From NCBI GenBank assembly GCA_023525975.1, contig CM042035.1:33075001-33139000 (forward strand): a DNA stretch of 64,000 nucleotides, given 5' to 3'. The position numbers and the translations under genes were made by a program. The first letter of the stretch is position 1; each line of letters starts with the position of its first letter. A model generated the notes under the pieces. The model saw only the letters and a program-made list of their open reading frames with translations. It did not search any database and was not told where the DNA came from. Positions 22,678 through 33,938 of the stretch are shown in pieces. This DNA comes from Smallanthus sonchifolius. Its lineage: Eukaryota > Streptophyta > Magnoliopsida > Asterales > Asteraceae.

Positions 22678-24110
22678 ATCATTATAACATGAAGCTCAAC
22701 CCTTTCAAATGCCACTTTGGAGTGGGGGCAGGAAAATTTCTAGGATATATGGTGACCAAAAGAGGAATAGAGTCCAGCCCTGAGCAGATTAAGGCAATAA
22801 TCAACCTGAAATCCCCAGCCAATACCAAAGATGTCAAAAGACTATCCGGTAGAGTAGCAGCACTCAATAGATTTATCTCAAGATCCTCAGAGAGGTGTAC
22901 AGAAATTTATGATATCCTAAAGAAAAACAAAAGATTCAAATGGGAAGAAAAAAATAAGCAAGCACTAAAGGAGTATTTATACACAACTCCTCTACTAATG
23001 AAACCTGAAGATGGCGAACCATTATCATTGTACTTAGCAGTATCTGGACATTCTGTTAGTGTTGTCTTAGTTAAGGATCATGAAGGTCTGCAACATCCGG
23101 TATACTATGTAAGTAAAAGTCTACTTCCAGCGGAAACCAGATATTCTCATTTAGAAAAATTGATATTAGCTTTAATAATGGCATCTACTAAACTTAGACA
23201 TTATTTTGAGGCTCATGCTATACATGTTAAAACTAATTATCCAATTAAGTGTGTTTTGAGAAAGCCGAAAATGTCTGGAAGAATGGTTAAATGGTCAGTC
23301 AAACTCAGCGCATATGATCTCAAGTATGAGCCTACGACAACAATAAAATCTCAAGCACTCGCAGACTTTGTGGCTGATTTCAGCAGTGATATCCAACAAG
23401 AAGCATATCTCGAAGTTCAACAACTAGAGGAATCCAAGGATAAATGGAATCTATTCACAGATGGTGCATCTAATATAAGAGGTACAGGTCTTGGAATCAT
23501 ACTAAAATCGCCAGAAGGGGACATACTACCCCATTCAATAAGTTGTGAGTTCCAAGCAACCAACAACGAGGCAGAGTACGAGGCGTTGATAGTAGGATTA
23601 CAACTTGCTTGCGATATGAAGATCAGGTATCTCTAGGTATATATGGATTCATTATTGATTACTAACCATTTCAATGGCTCCTATGCAGCAAAGGGTGAAA
23701 GATTAATCATGTTCCTCGAGAGAGTCAAACAATTATCTATGAAATTCGAAATTTGTAGTATAATACAGGTACCAAGGGAAGACAATGCAGAAGCTGATGC
23801 CTTAGCAAATCTTGCCTCGGCACTCAAGATCCCAGAAGGAACCACAATACCGATTATACATATCCTAAGTCTAGCAATTGAAAAGAAAAACGAAGTTTCC
23901 AATACAGAAGCGGAAGAAGCGGATACTCGGGATCCGAAACCAAGCCAAAGATCCTGGATCCCACCTATAATAAAATATTTGCAGGATGGAGAATTCCCAA
24001 AGGATGAGAAGAATCACAGGGCTTTTCGTATGAGAATATCTCGTTTTATAATGTTAGATGGTGTTTTGTACAGAAAATCTATTGCAGGTCCTTATTTGAA
24101 ATGTTTATAA
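22665..24110 (+). pseudogene. Element D: RT thumb and two RNase H domains
   Basis: After the thumb (KFLGYMVTKRGIE), a first, degenerate gypsy-type RNase H is seen (LSLYLAVSG, PVYYVSKSLLPAETRYS). A second RNase H follows with LFTDGAS, NNEAEYEALIVGL, MDSLLITNHF and ADALANLAS, showing the acidic residues of the plant-acquired type. A second domain of this kind defines the Tat lineage. One in-frame TAG at 23634-23636 interrupts the second domain. Stop at 24108-24110. Confidence 0.9.
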
Positions 24111-25190
24111 GATCCTGAAGCACTTGAATTCCTCAGAGATATACACGAAGGCGAGTGTGGAAATCGCATCGGAGGCAGAGCACTCTTCTCAAAAATCCTA
24201 AGAACAGGATACTATTGACCAACCATGAGGAAAGATGCCATGGAGTATTCCCAAAAGTGTGATGCATGCCAGATACATAGCAACATCCTTCACCAGCCAG
24301 CAGAGACCTTGTACCCAATTATTTCTTCCTGGCCATTTATGAAGTGGGGGATGGACATAGTTGGCAAACTCCCAAAGGCACCAGGAGGAAAAGTATTTAT
24401 GTTAGCAATGACAGACTACTTCTCCTAATGGATCGTAGCCAAAGCATTCGTTCAAGTCAGAGAAAAGGAAGTTATATGCTTTATCAAGCGCAATATCCTG
24501 ACGAGATTCGGCATCCCAGTGGAAATAACATGTGATAACGGATCTGAATTCATTGGGCAAAGAACAACCAACTTCTGTGCTAGATGGGGAATCAAGATGA
24601 TAACTTATACCCCTGTGCATCCTCAAGCCAATGGGTAAGCAGAATCCAGCAACAATATCATTATCAATAACCTAAAGAAAAGATTTGGAACAAAGAAAGG
24701 AAAGTGGGCCGAAAAACTACCATTTGCACTATGGGAAGATAAAACAACTTTAAAAAATGTGACAGGACAAACCCTATTCTCTTTGGTGTTTGGCACTGAA
24801 GCTATGATCCCCACATAAATGGTCATCCCTACAGCCAGAACCAGTCTTCAAACTCAAAAAAATAATAATGAAGCTCTCTCAAATGATCTTGATACTACTG
24901 ATTAGCTCAGAGACCTTGCCAAAGTTAGCATTGCGGCCTATCAGCAAAGGATAGCAAGATCATACAACAAAAGTATAAGGATCAAGAGGTTTCAAGTGGG
25001 TGATCTTGTATTGAGAAAAGCATTACAGAATACTACCAATCCTAGCGACGCAAAGCTTGCACCAAAATGGGAAGGCCCATATTTGATTGACTTAGAGGCA
25101 GGCAAGGGTGCTTACTGGTTAGCAACTCTGGAAAGAAATGTATTGTCGAGATCCTGAAACGTTATTCATCTAAAAACCTACTTCATGTAA
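24111..25190 (+). pseudogene. Element D integrase, broken
   Basis: It inserts the cDNA. The zinc-binding part is visible (HEGECG, later CDACQIH). Catalytic blocks are WGMDIVGKLP, CDNGSEF and a PQANG..AESSN block. Stops fall near 24218, 24426, 24637, 24816 and 24903; most fit single-base changes. The C-terminal FQVGDLVL and APKWEGPY blocks (GPY/F module) are kept. The reading ends at TAA 25188-25190. No chromodomain is visible, as expected for Tat. Confidence 0.88.
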
Positions 25191-26353
25191 GTTAGAATTT
25201 TTATTCTAACTTAGAACGGTACGTATTCTTTCCATTTCAATTAATTTATTTATCATTCCATATCAATATACTGACTTGAGTGTCGGAGGGGTGTTAGCTC
25301 ACCAAGAGTTCCTGTCTTGCAGGAAGTATCTCCAAGGATCCCGACACAAGACAGAGATTGCCATCTCTCCTACGTTAAGGTATCCTGCATACCTTCTAAG
25401 GTTTAAAGGTTTTCACCTTTCTTCGAATTGAATTTAAACACTACGCCAATTGCACACGATAATAGAGTATAGTTCAAGGTAGTGCGACCAGACCATGTGA
25501 AAGTGGCTGACAATTTCATCACTGTTGGCTATAGCTTGTTCTCTACAATAGTAACAGCCGTGTTATTCCTAAGGTTTTTAGCATTTTCATTCTAACTCAA
25601 GTCTGGCTTGGCCCACGTTATTCTAGCTTGGCCCACGTTATTTTAGCTTGGTCCACGTTATTCTGGCTTTGCCCACGATGATCTGGCTTGGCCCATGATA
25701 ATTTGGCTTTGCCCACGTTATTTTAACTTGAAAAATTTTATTCATTTACTTAGCAAATGCTTATCATTGATGTACTAGTTCAAGAGTCGCGACCGAATCA
25801 AAGACTTACACCCATTCTAAAATTCAACTACTGATCACACAATATGATTGGCAAACATACACAGGGGACAACTCGAGGTTACAACACTTCTTATAATTTT
25901 CATTGAAGTTCTGGTATGTATATCTATCTATTTCACCTTTTAAACTTAAGATTATTTCTTGATTCGCCATTAAAGGTAGAATCAAAATCTGTTTGACTAA
26001 GTCATGGTTTAATCTATTTATCGAAACTAACCTATGGTTTTATAACACTAAGTTTGATAAATTATCCTAGAGGATCTTGAATCCTGACTATGTACATAAA
26101 TATATTTTTCTGTAAACACATGCAATCCATAGAACAATCATGGCAAGATAGTCAAAAGCTACTAATATTATAAGTGCAGGAAACCAAAATATGTCTTGGG
26201 CTTCATCCAAAAACAGCACCCATCCACCCGAGACTTAAGTCAATAAAATTGTCTATCCCATTCTGGAATCCCATCAACAAGAAAATTAAAATTGTTCAAG
26301 ACTAAAAAGTTAAAGACAACCACATCAAAAACCATAAATACCATGGTTCAAGC
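25191..26353 (+). other. Element D post-pol non-coding region
   Basis: Roughly 1.1 kb between integrase and the 3' end of the antisense ORF. It holds a 20-bp tandem repeat (25602-25725) and AT-rich DNA. The part near 26030-26230 also occurs in E (16340-16500). No ORF is supported. Confidence 0.7.
25602..25725 (+). repeat. Minisatellite, about six copies of a 20-bp unit
   Basis: The unit is like TTCTAGCTTGGCCCACGTTA, repeated with few changes (GGCTTGGCCCACG, GGCTTTGCCCACG, GGCTTGGCCCATG). It lies midway between the converging pol and antisense ORFs. Confidence 0.85.
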
Positions 26354-28025
26354 CTAAGCATCATTACCTTCATTTCCCTGATCCACCTGCTTCCCTGCAC
26401 CCTCAGCCTCATGCTCCTCGGCCACTATTGCAGAACCTTGAACCTGATCTTCAGGCACCGCTTTCCCAGCATCCTTCTCCGAGATCAGCTCTCCTACCAA
26501 CTCAATCACCAGCCTCTTCCACTCCTCAACATCCCAAGCGCTCCTGTCAAAGTCCCTATCCTCGGCTTCTTTGGCAATCTTGATTCTAGATTGGAAGATG
26601 GAAATGGCAGCAGAAGTTTGAGCTTGCTCGTTGGACTCGTCAATGTTGCGAGCATGCTGAAGAAGCATCTCTTGCATTTCGGTTTTAACCTGAGCGAGTT
26701 CCTTGGAGCTGTCTGAAAGCTTCTTGTCTTTGGCAGCCCCACTCTTCTGCCATTCCTGGATCCTCAGTTTGCTCGCATCACATTCTTTCAGGAGTTTGTT
26801 ATTGGATGCAGCCATTTTGTTCAGAGCCTGTTTCACTTAACGAATTAGTTAATTTATATGGCTAACTATATTAGTTAGAATAGTAAATTTTACTCACTAG
26901 ATGACTAAGATTATGTAGGATACTGTGAGAATCGGCAAAGTCTGTGCAATCTTGGATGGACAATTTGCAGGATCCAAGATCTTCCTCTTCTTATTAGAGG
27001 ATGGCTTAACAGTGGAAGTATCAGGATTGGGAACATTTAACTTGGAAACTAGAGCAGGAACAGCTTTGACCTCCTTCTTGACGACCTTACCCTTAGATAC
27101 CATGCTATCAATGTCGTCAAGGGCGAACTTGGAACTTGATTTGCGAAGGCCTATTTCAAAAGGACAGGTTAGTTTATTCTTATTGTTTATAACTAATAAA
27201 AAGGAATCTTGCTATGTTTCTTAGCAGACATACTCGATTCGGAGAAAGACACATCTGGTTCAACTTCCAGCAGTGGAGCTTTGAATCAAAAGATCCATTC
27301 AATGGGTTCAAAACCAAAGAAAGCGACAACCTTCTTAGCCGTGTCAGGAGTCAGAGGAGCGAGGATATCGAACTTCCGCGCTGAAACAAAAAATTAACAG
27401 TCAGTGTCCCGAATATCAAATCTCTAAAAGAAAATCCTACACGGCAGAATCCTACCCTTTATAATCCACTTGATTGACAGTTTATCCCCATCTGGGATAG
27501 AATCCCTTCTCATGAAAAAGAAACTATTTTTCCAGTTAGAATCGTTTTGGGTGGTTTTCAGGATCAAGTGGGTCATGTCGGGTTTAATTTGGAAAAGGAA
27601 CTGAGAAGAACCATGGCCCCTAAGATTGTAAACATGGGATATTTCTGAGGCGGAAAACTCAACAGCGTGATGTTTGATAAAAAAATCCAAGGTATATAGG
27701 GTTCTCCAAACCATGGGCATGGTTTTAGCGAAGCTAAGAACACTCTTTCTATAAAAAAGTCAGTAGTGAGAGTAGGAAAAGGGTAAGTGAACCCTAGAGA
27801 AAAAGGAAAGAATGGAAAACAAACCCAACTCTCCGAGGTGAAGTCGGCTCTATTTTTGTGATCAAAGGGCCTGAATACGGTATTTTCAGGGAAAAATCCT
27901 CCAGATTTGAGGGATTGGATATCAAGATCCGTAAATGTGCATCTTTCGGAATCTGGGTTAACTATTAAGTTTTGGCTATGGAGATCGTCAGAAGGAGTAG
28001 AAGAGCCCGTATGCTTCTTAGCCAT
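26354..28025 (-). pseudogene. Element D antisense ORF (aORF) with apparent introns
   Basis: This ORF lies opposite to gag-pol, between pol and the 3' LTR, as in Tat-lineage elements. Its function is unknown. The likely start is ATG 28023-28025. A first block (28025 to about 27440) has WVCFPFFPF, PMVWRTLYTL and NWKNSFFFMRRDSIP, with one frameshift near 27720. A GT near 27440 and TTTGTTTCAG near 27381 bound a probable intron, after which KFDILAPLTPDT is read. A later block (27160-26900) is lysine-rich with a KKRK patch. The last (26836-26354) is a coiled coil ending at 26354. Element E carries a homologue split by insertions. Confidence 0.75.
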
Positions 28026-28273
28026 TTTTGGAGCAAAGAATCAGAAAAATGAGAAAGGGATAAGCTTCTTACCTGGAAATAGTAGAGAAAACTCGGAGGA
28101 GATGAAGTCAGAATGAAGTAGAAAAGAGAGAATAATGATATGCAATTATAACCACAACAACACACGTCTCTTCATATCCTCGTTTCCCGCACCAAATCTT
28201 ATCAAGCAGCCGTTTTTATTTAAAATTCAAATTTCAAAAATTTAATAGCTGTAAGAAATACCTCCAGCTGTCA

Positions 28274-28288
28274 AATTTTGGGGACAAT
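28274..28288 (+). other. Polypurine tract of element D
   Basis: AAATTTTGGGGACAAT directly precedes the 3' LTR. E has nearly the same tract at 32120-32135. Confidence 0.82.
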
Positions 28289-28875
28289 TGTTACGGGTTA
28301 AAATTTAGAGCAGGATCCTGAGCGATATGTGATCCAAGATCCGGTATCCCGATAAGGTCAGTATCCTGAATGTTACTAACGGCTACTTGTTTATTACTTT
28401 ATTATTCACAGGAAAAACGTGTGCAACAACTAACACCTGAAGACTCGGACGTGGAGCTAAATGAAACATGTGGAATGTGCGTAGAAGGCTTTGTCACGGT
28501 CATATATGAAGATAGAGTCAAAGTCTAGAATTTTGGATAGTTAGTTATAGACGATTTGTATTTAATAAGCCATAAATCGTATAGGAACATACAACAACAC
28601 CCGCACATGAAATCATTGTAACACTTAGCATACGATATCGATTGGCTCTCACTGTACTCGATAGTTTCCAGTTTAATAAAATTCATCAAGGCATCCGACT
28701 TTCGTCGGCTCCCGAGGTTTTATGCCGGAGATCATCAAGGATTAAGGGATTTCCTCGTACTCATCGTTGTCAACTTTAACCGTTTTATATTGTTTCACAT
28801 CGATTTCACAAAGCACTCTACCTCACTTACGAAATTTGGTTACAAAGTTAGTTCACATAATTTTTACCCAAAACA
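28289..28875 (+). repeat. 3' LTR of element D
   Basis: It starts TGTTACGGG after the polypurine tract, ends ACCCAAAACA, and is followed by the duplication TCATC. Confidence 0.93.
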
Positions 28876-28880
28876 TCATC

Positions 28881-29721
28881 CATGGTTTCTTGCATTTTCT
28901 GCTCATACCGGGCTGAGGTCTCTTGCAGCTTATCCTTCAGAGTTTGGATCTGCTTCTCCGGGTACATGGACTTGGTGGTAGAAATTTTCTTCATGCCTCG
29001 ACCTTCTTCAAGGCTTCTTCATCATTCTTCTCCGTTATAGCCAAGTTAACATTCAGCTTCTCAAGACCCTGTAAGATTTAGACACATTAAAAATTTCAGG
29101 ATCCTAATAAAATAGGGATGTCAGAAATTATTTACCAAGTTCAACAAAGATTGCAGCTTTTTGACAGTCTCAGTGGAATCCATTCCCTCAAAGATCTCTA
29201 GATCTACCACATACGTCGTCTTCCTCTTCTTACTCCCTGAAGCTTTGGAACGAAGTAGTTGGATACGAGATTTTGTGGTTGCAGTTGTTGAACCCTTCTT
29301 CATGATAATGGTGGCTCCAGACAGAAAGCTATCGAGATAAGACAAGGAAAATTGGGAGCTTAGAGCCGATCAGGATCACAATACTAGGTTATACAAATAT
29401 GAATTGTTCTATACCTAAAGACATCGTGGATTCAGAATGTTGGGTATCAAAGCTTATTCCGCTAATGGTTGATTCGACGTGAAAAGACCTCTCTATAGCA
29501 GTCATTTCTAACAAGGCTTTAATTCTTTTTTTCTGTATCACTTCTTGCAGGAACCAGTTCAACAAATTTAGGAGTTACACAAAGGTAAAACAAAATCATC
29601 AGGAACGGGTTAGAGATATTAAAAATTGTAAGGATCCTAGCTACTTCCTACCCTTCTTAACCCATTGGAGCGGCAAAAGATCCCCACCGGAAATTGAATC
29701 TCTCTTTATGAAGAAAATTTT
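28881..29721 (-). pseudogene. Element E: middle part of antisense ORF
   Basis: E resumes right after D's target duplication. Minus-strand coding-like segments correspond to D's aORF: a coiled-coil part near 28881-29060 and a lysine-rich part at 29121-29345 (with a SKKRK patch). A part near 29640-29720 leads into the conserved FFF-type block that is split by solo LTR K. It is degenerate, with AT-rich gaps that fit introns. Confidence 0.65.
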
Positions 29722-31371
29722 TAGATATGTCATCATTTATACATGTTTTACATGCATAATAATCCCCATATTATGATACTAATTGAATGATAACCTTGCA
29801 AATGATGCTTAAAACATTTATATTTTGTAATTGCAAGTTATTCGGTGTTGAAAATATAAATCTTGCCAAACCCTATCAAAAACACCAAGAATTCAAGCTT
29901 CTAGAAGGCTCATTCCCGAGCATTGACCCCTAAGAAGTCAAAATTGGTCAACAATAGTCAACAGGAGCTAAAAGACAAACCAGGAGAGAAAAAGGGGGAT
30001 GCACGGTCATGCATCCCATTGCACGGCCGTGCAAATCCTGACTTCTTCACCACAGCCCAGTACAATGTCCTATGTACCCTGTTTGATTCCAGGGGCCTTT
30101 GCACGATCGTGTAACCCAATGCACGGCCGTGCATTGCACATTTTGAGGCATATAAATAGAGGGCTTGAGTTTTTCATTAAGCACACCAATCCATACCTCA
30201 AGAATACACCAGAGAGAGCTTATTTCATAGTTATAGTATAGAGTAGAGGGGCTCTTCCTCCTTGTTCCACAATAGGGGAGCCTACGAAACTCAGCGTTAT
30301 GCTAGTAAATATGGCCACTCGTGGCTAAAGCTTCTTTGTATTTCTAGGGTGAAGATGATGTTTGGTGCGTGTTAATGTTTAACGTATTAATTTAGTGGTA
30401 TGTTTATGTCTTTAATTATTCGCTCTTAAAACCACCTTTTGGTGGGATTTGATTATTGTCTAAATTTGTCTTTATATTTGTGAGTGTCTTGATTTTAAAG
30501 AGTAAGATCGTAAAACTCTTTTTAATCAAACTTCCTTCGAAACTTGTACGTCTTTATACGAGTAGAGATTGATAAGTCAAGGCTTGGTCTATACTTCTAA
30601 GGTCGTACATCTTTATACGACTTTATTATGCGACCAAGAATTGGTGAAGTCATGTTGGGAACGGTACGTATTTATACTTGGTCTCATTGTTACACCGCCT
30701 CCAAGTGAGCAACATATGATCACATATTTAACTCTAATATAAAGCATTTTACGTTCGATGTCTTAAACCAACCCGCAGATGACCATTCGAAGGGTTGAGG
30801 GTAACTGTTGTCCCTAACAGGAGGCACTACTATTTTAATTTAAAGATTATAATTCATGAATCAAATGTCGTGAGAATGAGGCTCTAGCGGTGACCCGGGT
30901 CACAAGTTTGTAGTAGTCATACCACTGAATTAGTCAACTTAACATTATCACGTACCAAGCTGATTAGAAGCCCGAAGCAATACTACTCGTAACCTGATCA
31001 TTTTTGACATATTTACTTTTCTGCTACTTACTATTCTGCTAGTTACATTTCTGCTACACACATCACGCACATTTTTACTTTTATGTTATTTACTTTACCG
31101 TTATTTACTATTTTGCTTCACAAGCACACAAAACCCACTCTCTAATTAATCCGGCTAAAAGATAACAAAAGTTGAGTATTGGAACTCGACCGTGTCCATT
31201 GGTTCGATACTTGGTTCTAACCTAAACTATATTAAGCTGCGATAGGTACACTTGCCTATTATGTGTGTTTTAAGTTAAAGTAATTATCATTTTATAGATT
31301 TAAAACCAGATCTCGTGAAACCGTCTAAAAATATATTTATTATATTTTTATACTTATCACACGACACATCA
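29722..31371 (+). repeat. Solo LTR K (1.65 kb)
   Basis: It is flanked by a 5-bp duplication ATTTT (29717-29721 and 31372-31376). The ends are TAGATATGTC and CGACACATCA, the first apparently altered from TGATATGTC since the two ends are otherwise near-inverted. It interrupts E's antisense ORF; the sequence on either side rejoins to match D at 27505-27545. It carries perfect TGCACGGCCGTGCA palindromes and TATAAATA, giving plus orientation. No coding region. Confidence 0.82.
30000..30158 (+). promoter_or_regulatory. Palindromes and TATA box of solo LTR K
   Basis: Perfect 14-bp palindromes TGCACGGCCGTGCA occur at 30020-30033 and 30120-30133. Variants are at 30000-30013 (TGCACGGTCATGCA) and 30100-30113 (TGCACGATCGTGTA). 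TATAAATA follows at 30151-30158, 18 bp after the last palindrome. Confidence 0.82.
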
Positions 31372-31376
31372 ATTTT

Positions 31377-32120
31377 CCTTTCCAGTTGATGTCATTTTGG
31401 GTGGCTTTTGTGATTATATGAGTTCGCCAAGATTTGAGAAGAAAAACAAAACCAAAAGACCTGTGGGTTCTTAAAATGTAGACATGATCTAGCTCAGGGA
31501 CACCAACGGTCAGAGAATGTTAATGATTCAACTTGACCAAAGTAATCAGAATCTTCCAAACCATAGGCATGATTTGGGAATAACACAAGCCAGTGATTTT
31601 GAAGAAATCAGTGATAAGGAAAGGGAATGGATACGACAGACCCAGAGTAAAAGGATAAACAAGGAAGCACATCCAAGTTTCGGAAATCATATCAGCTTTC
31701 ATCCTAGAATCAAAAGACCTAAATATAACTTTTTTTTGGGAAAAACACTTGTTGATTTCAAAAGTTTAATATCCTGATGAGTAAAGGAGCAGAGTTCCTG
31801 ATCAAAATGGTTAAGGATTCCTTGATCAGTGAAATCTTCTATCATTTCGGCAACAATAGATGAAGTTGATCGAGTCATTTTCTTACCCATTATCGAGAAA
31901 GTTTAGAGATGCGGAAGAAATCAAATATCAGAGTAAAAAATTTTACATGCTTAGTCCTGAGAAGATCAGAATGAGAGAGAAAGGGATAATAATGAATTTA
32001 TTCTACAGAGGCAATGGTGAAATCGCATTGGAATTTGGGAAAAGTCTCATCGCTACCTTATCATTATTCACCATTTGAATTTTAAAAACTTTACAGATGT
32101 TGATGCAATTGACAGCTGTT
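31377..32120 (-). pseudogene. Element E: 5' part of antisense ORF
   Basis: Minus-strand reading begins at ATG 31888-31890 and matches the start of D's aORF. After a frameshift, 31702-31520 continues it (WMCFLVYPFTLGLSYPFPF, then MPMVWK). It lies directly upstream, in antisense, of E's polypurine tract, the same arrangement as in D. It is split from the rest by solo LTR K and by D. Beyond 31890 the sequence is untranslated. Confidence 0.72.
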
Positions 32121-32135
32121 AAATTTGGGGACAAT
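32121..32135 (+). other. Polypurine tract of element E
   Basis: AAATTTGGGGACAAT lies before the E 3' LTR and equals D's tract apart from one T. Confidence 0.8.
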
Positions 32136-32748
32136 TGTTAGGGTCACTTTCACGGCTAAGGATCCTAGATCTTCAACATTCTTCGGTATCCTGACAAGTA
32201 TCGGTATCCTTAACATTAATATCGATTAACCATTGTAACTTTCTTCTATCTTGATTTATTCACATGTAAAACATACGAAGTCAATGTCATCCCTGAAAGA
32301 ATCGGTCTCGAAGTTAAGAGAAACGTGTAGAAGACTCGTGGAGAGCATCTAACGGTCATATTTGGATACTTGGTCGATTACGGGATTCTGTGATCGTTAT
32401 ATAGGTTTATCTTTGTATATAATCAGCAGCAATATCGATTAGGAAACACATCAACACACACTTGGCAATAAACAACACTCGCAAACAACTCTGTAACACT
32501 TAGAATTCAATAATCTACTTCTCTTATTGTAATCATTCTCAAGTTTTAATAAGAATTTAGGAGGCAAGTGACTTTTAGTCACTTCCCGAGGTTTTATGCC
32601 GGCGATCCTTAAGGATTAAGGGCTTTCCTCGTACATCATCGTGCCATGCTTTACGTTTACGTTCATAACTTTTCATCTTGATCAAGCACACTACCTCACT
32701 TACTAATTTTGGTTACGAAAATAGATATAATATTTTTTACCCAAAACA
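32136..32748 (+). repeat. 3' LTR of Tat element E (613 bp)
   Basis: It starts TGTTAGGGTCAC and ends ACCCAAAACA. It shares with D's LTR the CCGAGGTTTTATGCCGG block, the GGGCTTTCCTCGTA block and the terminal 25 bp, but is otherwise diverged. It is therefore a related but distinct family. The following GTTAC is a candidate target duplication whose left copy is not seen. Confidence 0.85.
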
Positions 32749-33239
32749 GTTACTGAAGTGAAATGACAAAAATTTGAATCCATAATGTCCCCCACATAAA
32801 AAGGGAAGGCTAAAGTGAAAATTTTGACCAAACCGAAAAGAGAGCGCTCACTCTAATATTGACAAGAGAAAACTACAGATTTTGTCCGTAGGGTTTACCC
32901 CAAAAGTTACTTTACGTCCCTCCTAGTTTAAAAATGTTATTTGCGTGATCGTAGTTTCTATTTTCATCACTTTTCGTCCTTCCAGTAGACGTCCATTAGT
33001 GAAAAGTTGGAATTATGAGTAAATTATATTACTACTCCATGGAAGGCATCAGCTACTTCGATTCGAACTTCATTTAGGCAAGGTAGTGAAGTCATTTGTT
33101 CCTGTGGTTCCAAATATTGATTCAAACTTCATGGTCAGAAAGAAATCCAAGTCGATAATTTCATTGTTGTATAAGTAATCCATACTACCCACTCAATTTG
33201 TAATGTGATTCATGAACATAAATCTTGAATTTCATTCAC
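32749..33239. other. Non-coding DNA right of E
   Basis: About 490 bp with no supported gene. A TTTACCCCAAAAGTTACTTT...CGTCC-type stretch near 32900 resembles repeats common in plant DNA, but I cannot name a family. Confidence 0.5.
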
Positions 33240-33750
33240 CTCCTTTCAGATCATTGTGTAATATCATGTCCGGTCGTTGTGTAATGTCACGTCTAGTCAT
33301 TGTGTCAAATTTTTTTCATCATTGTGTTATATGTATTGATCATTTTGTCAAATATTTTTCATCATTGTGTTATATGTATTCATCATTATGTTTTACGTTT
33401 TCCAGCTCACTGTGTAATTTGCTCATTATTGTGTAATTTGGTCAAATATTTCAGGCCATTGTGTAATGTAAGGTCTGATCATTGTGTAATTTACTCATTG
33501 TGTAATATGTCCATTTTGTCAAATATTTTTCATCATTGTGTTATATGTATTCATCATTGTGTTTTACGTTTTCCATCTCATTGTGTAATTTGCTCATTAT
33601 TGTGTAATTCACTCAAATATGTCAGGTCATTGTGTAATGTAAGGTCTGGTCATTGTGTAATTTGCTCATTGTGTAATATCAGGTCTGGTCATTGTGTAAT
33701 ATCAGACCTTATATTACACAATGACCTGGTATATTACACAATGACCATTA
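33240..33750 (+). repeat. TCATTGTGTAAT minisatellite with inverted end
   Basis: Around twenty copies of a core TCATTGTGTAAT or TCATTGTGTTAT occur in larger units separated by TTTGTCAAATATTTTTCA or AGGTCTGG spacers. Two final units are inverted (ATATTACACAATGACC), forming a perfect 16-bp-arm hairpin at 33687-33726. The long cysteine/histidine-rich ORFs read through it are repeat artefacts. Confidence 0.85.
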
Positions 33751-33938
33751 TGCCCTCCCTTTAAAAACAATAAAAGGACACATGTCAAGCCCATAATCCT
33801 TCTTACCCTTCTTATTTGTAAAACCTTTTTTACCATAACCTAACCCTATATATATATATATATACACAAAATTATACTTAGTTATAATAAAGAAATCAAA
33901 GATAAAGCTTATAAATTTTTAATCATGTGTTTATAACT
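33751..33938. other. AT-rich DNA flanking element C
   Basis: Contains a (TA)n run (33848-33865) and ends in the TAACT target duplication (33934-33938) of element C. Nothing else recognised. Confidence 0.6.

Larger units (their letters stand above)
16829..28875 (+). mobile_element. Complete Tat-lineage Ty3/gypsy retrotransposon D (12.05 kb)
   Basis: It is bounded by two LTRs of 585 and 587 bp (16829-17413 and 28289-28875) and a perfect 5-bp target duplication, TCATC (16824-16828 and 28876-28880). Internal order is primer site, gag, protease, reverse transcriptase, two RNase H domains, integrase, then a long 3' region with a spliced-looking ORF on the opposite strand. Two RNase H domains plus an antisense ORF are hallmarks of the Tat lineage (Retand/Ogre relatives). 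All coding parts are damaged. A solo LTR (J1) sits between gag and protease. D is nested in E. Confidence 0.93.

Noticed and set aside
29999..30241. Short plus-strand ORFs near 30000-30240
   Set aside because: They overlap the palindromes and TATA box of solo LTR K and are not conserved.
33212..33764. Overlapping Cys/His/Ile-rich ORFs that look like a repetitive zinc-type protein
   Set aside because: They are translations of the TCATTGTGTAAT minisatellite; a tandem repeat with few stops gives open frames without coding.
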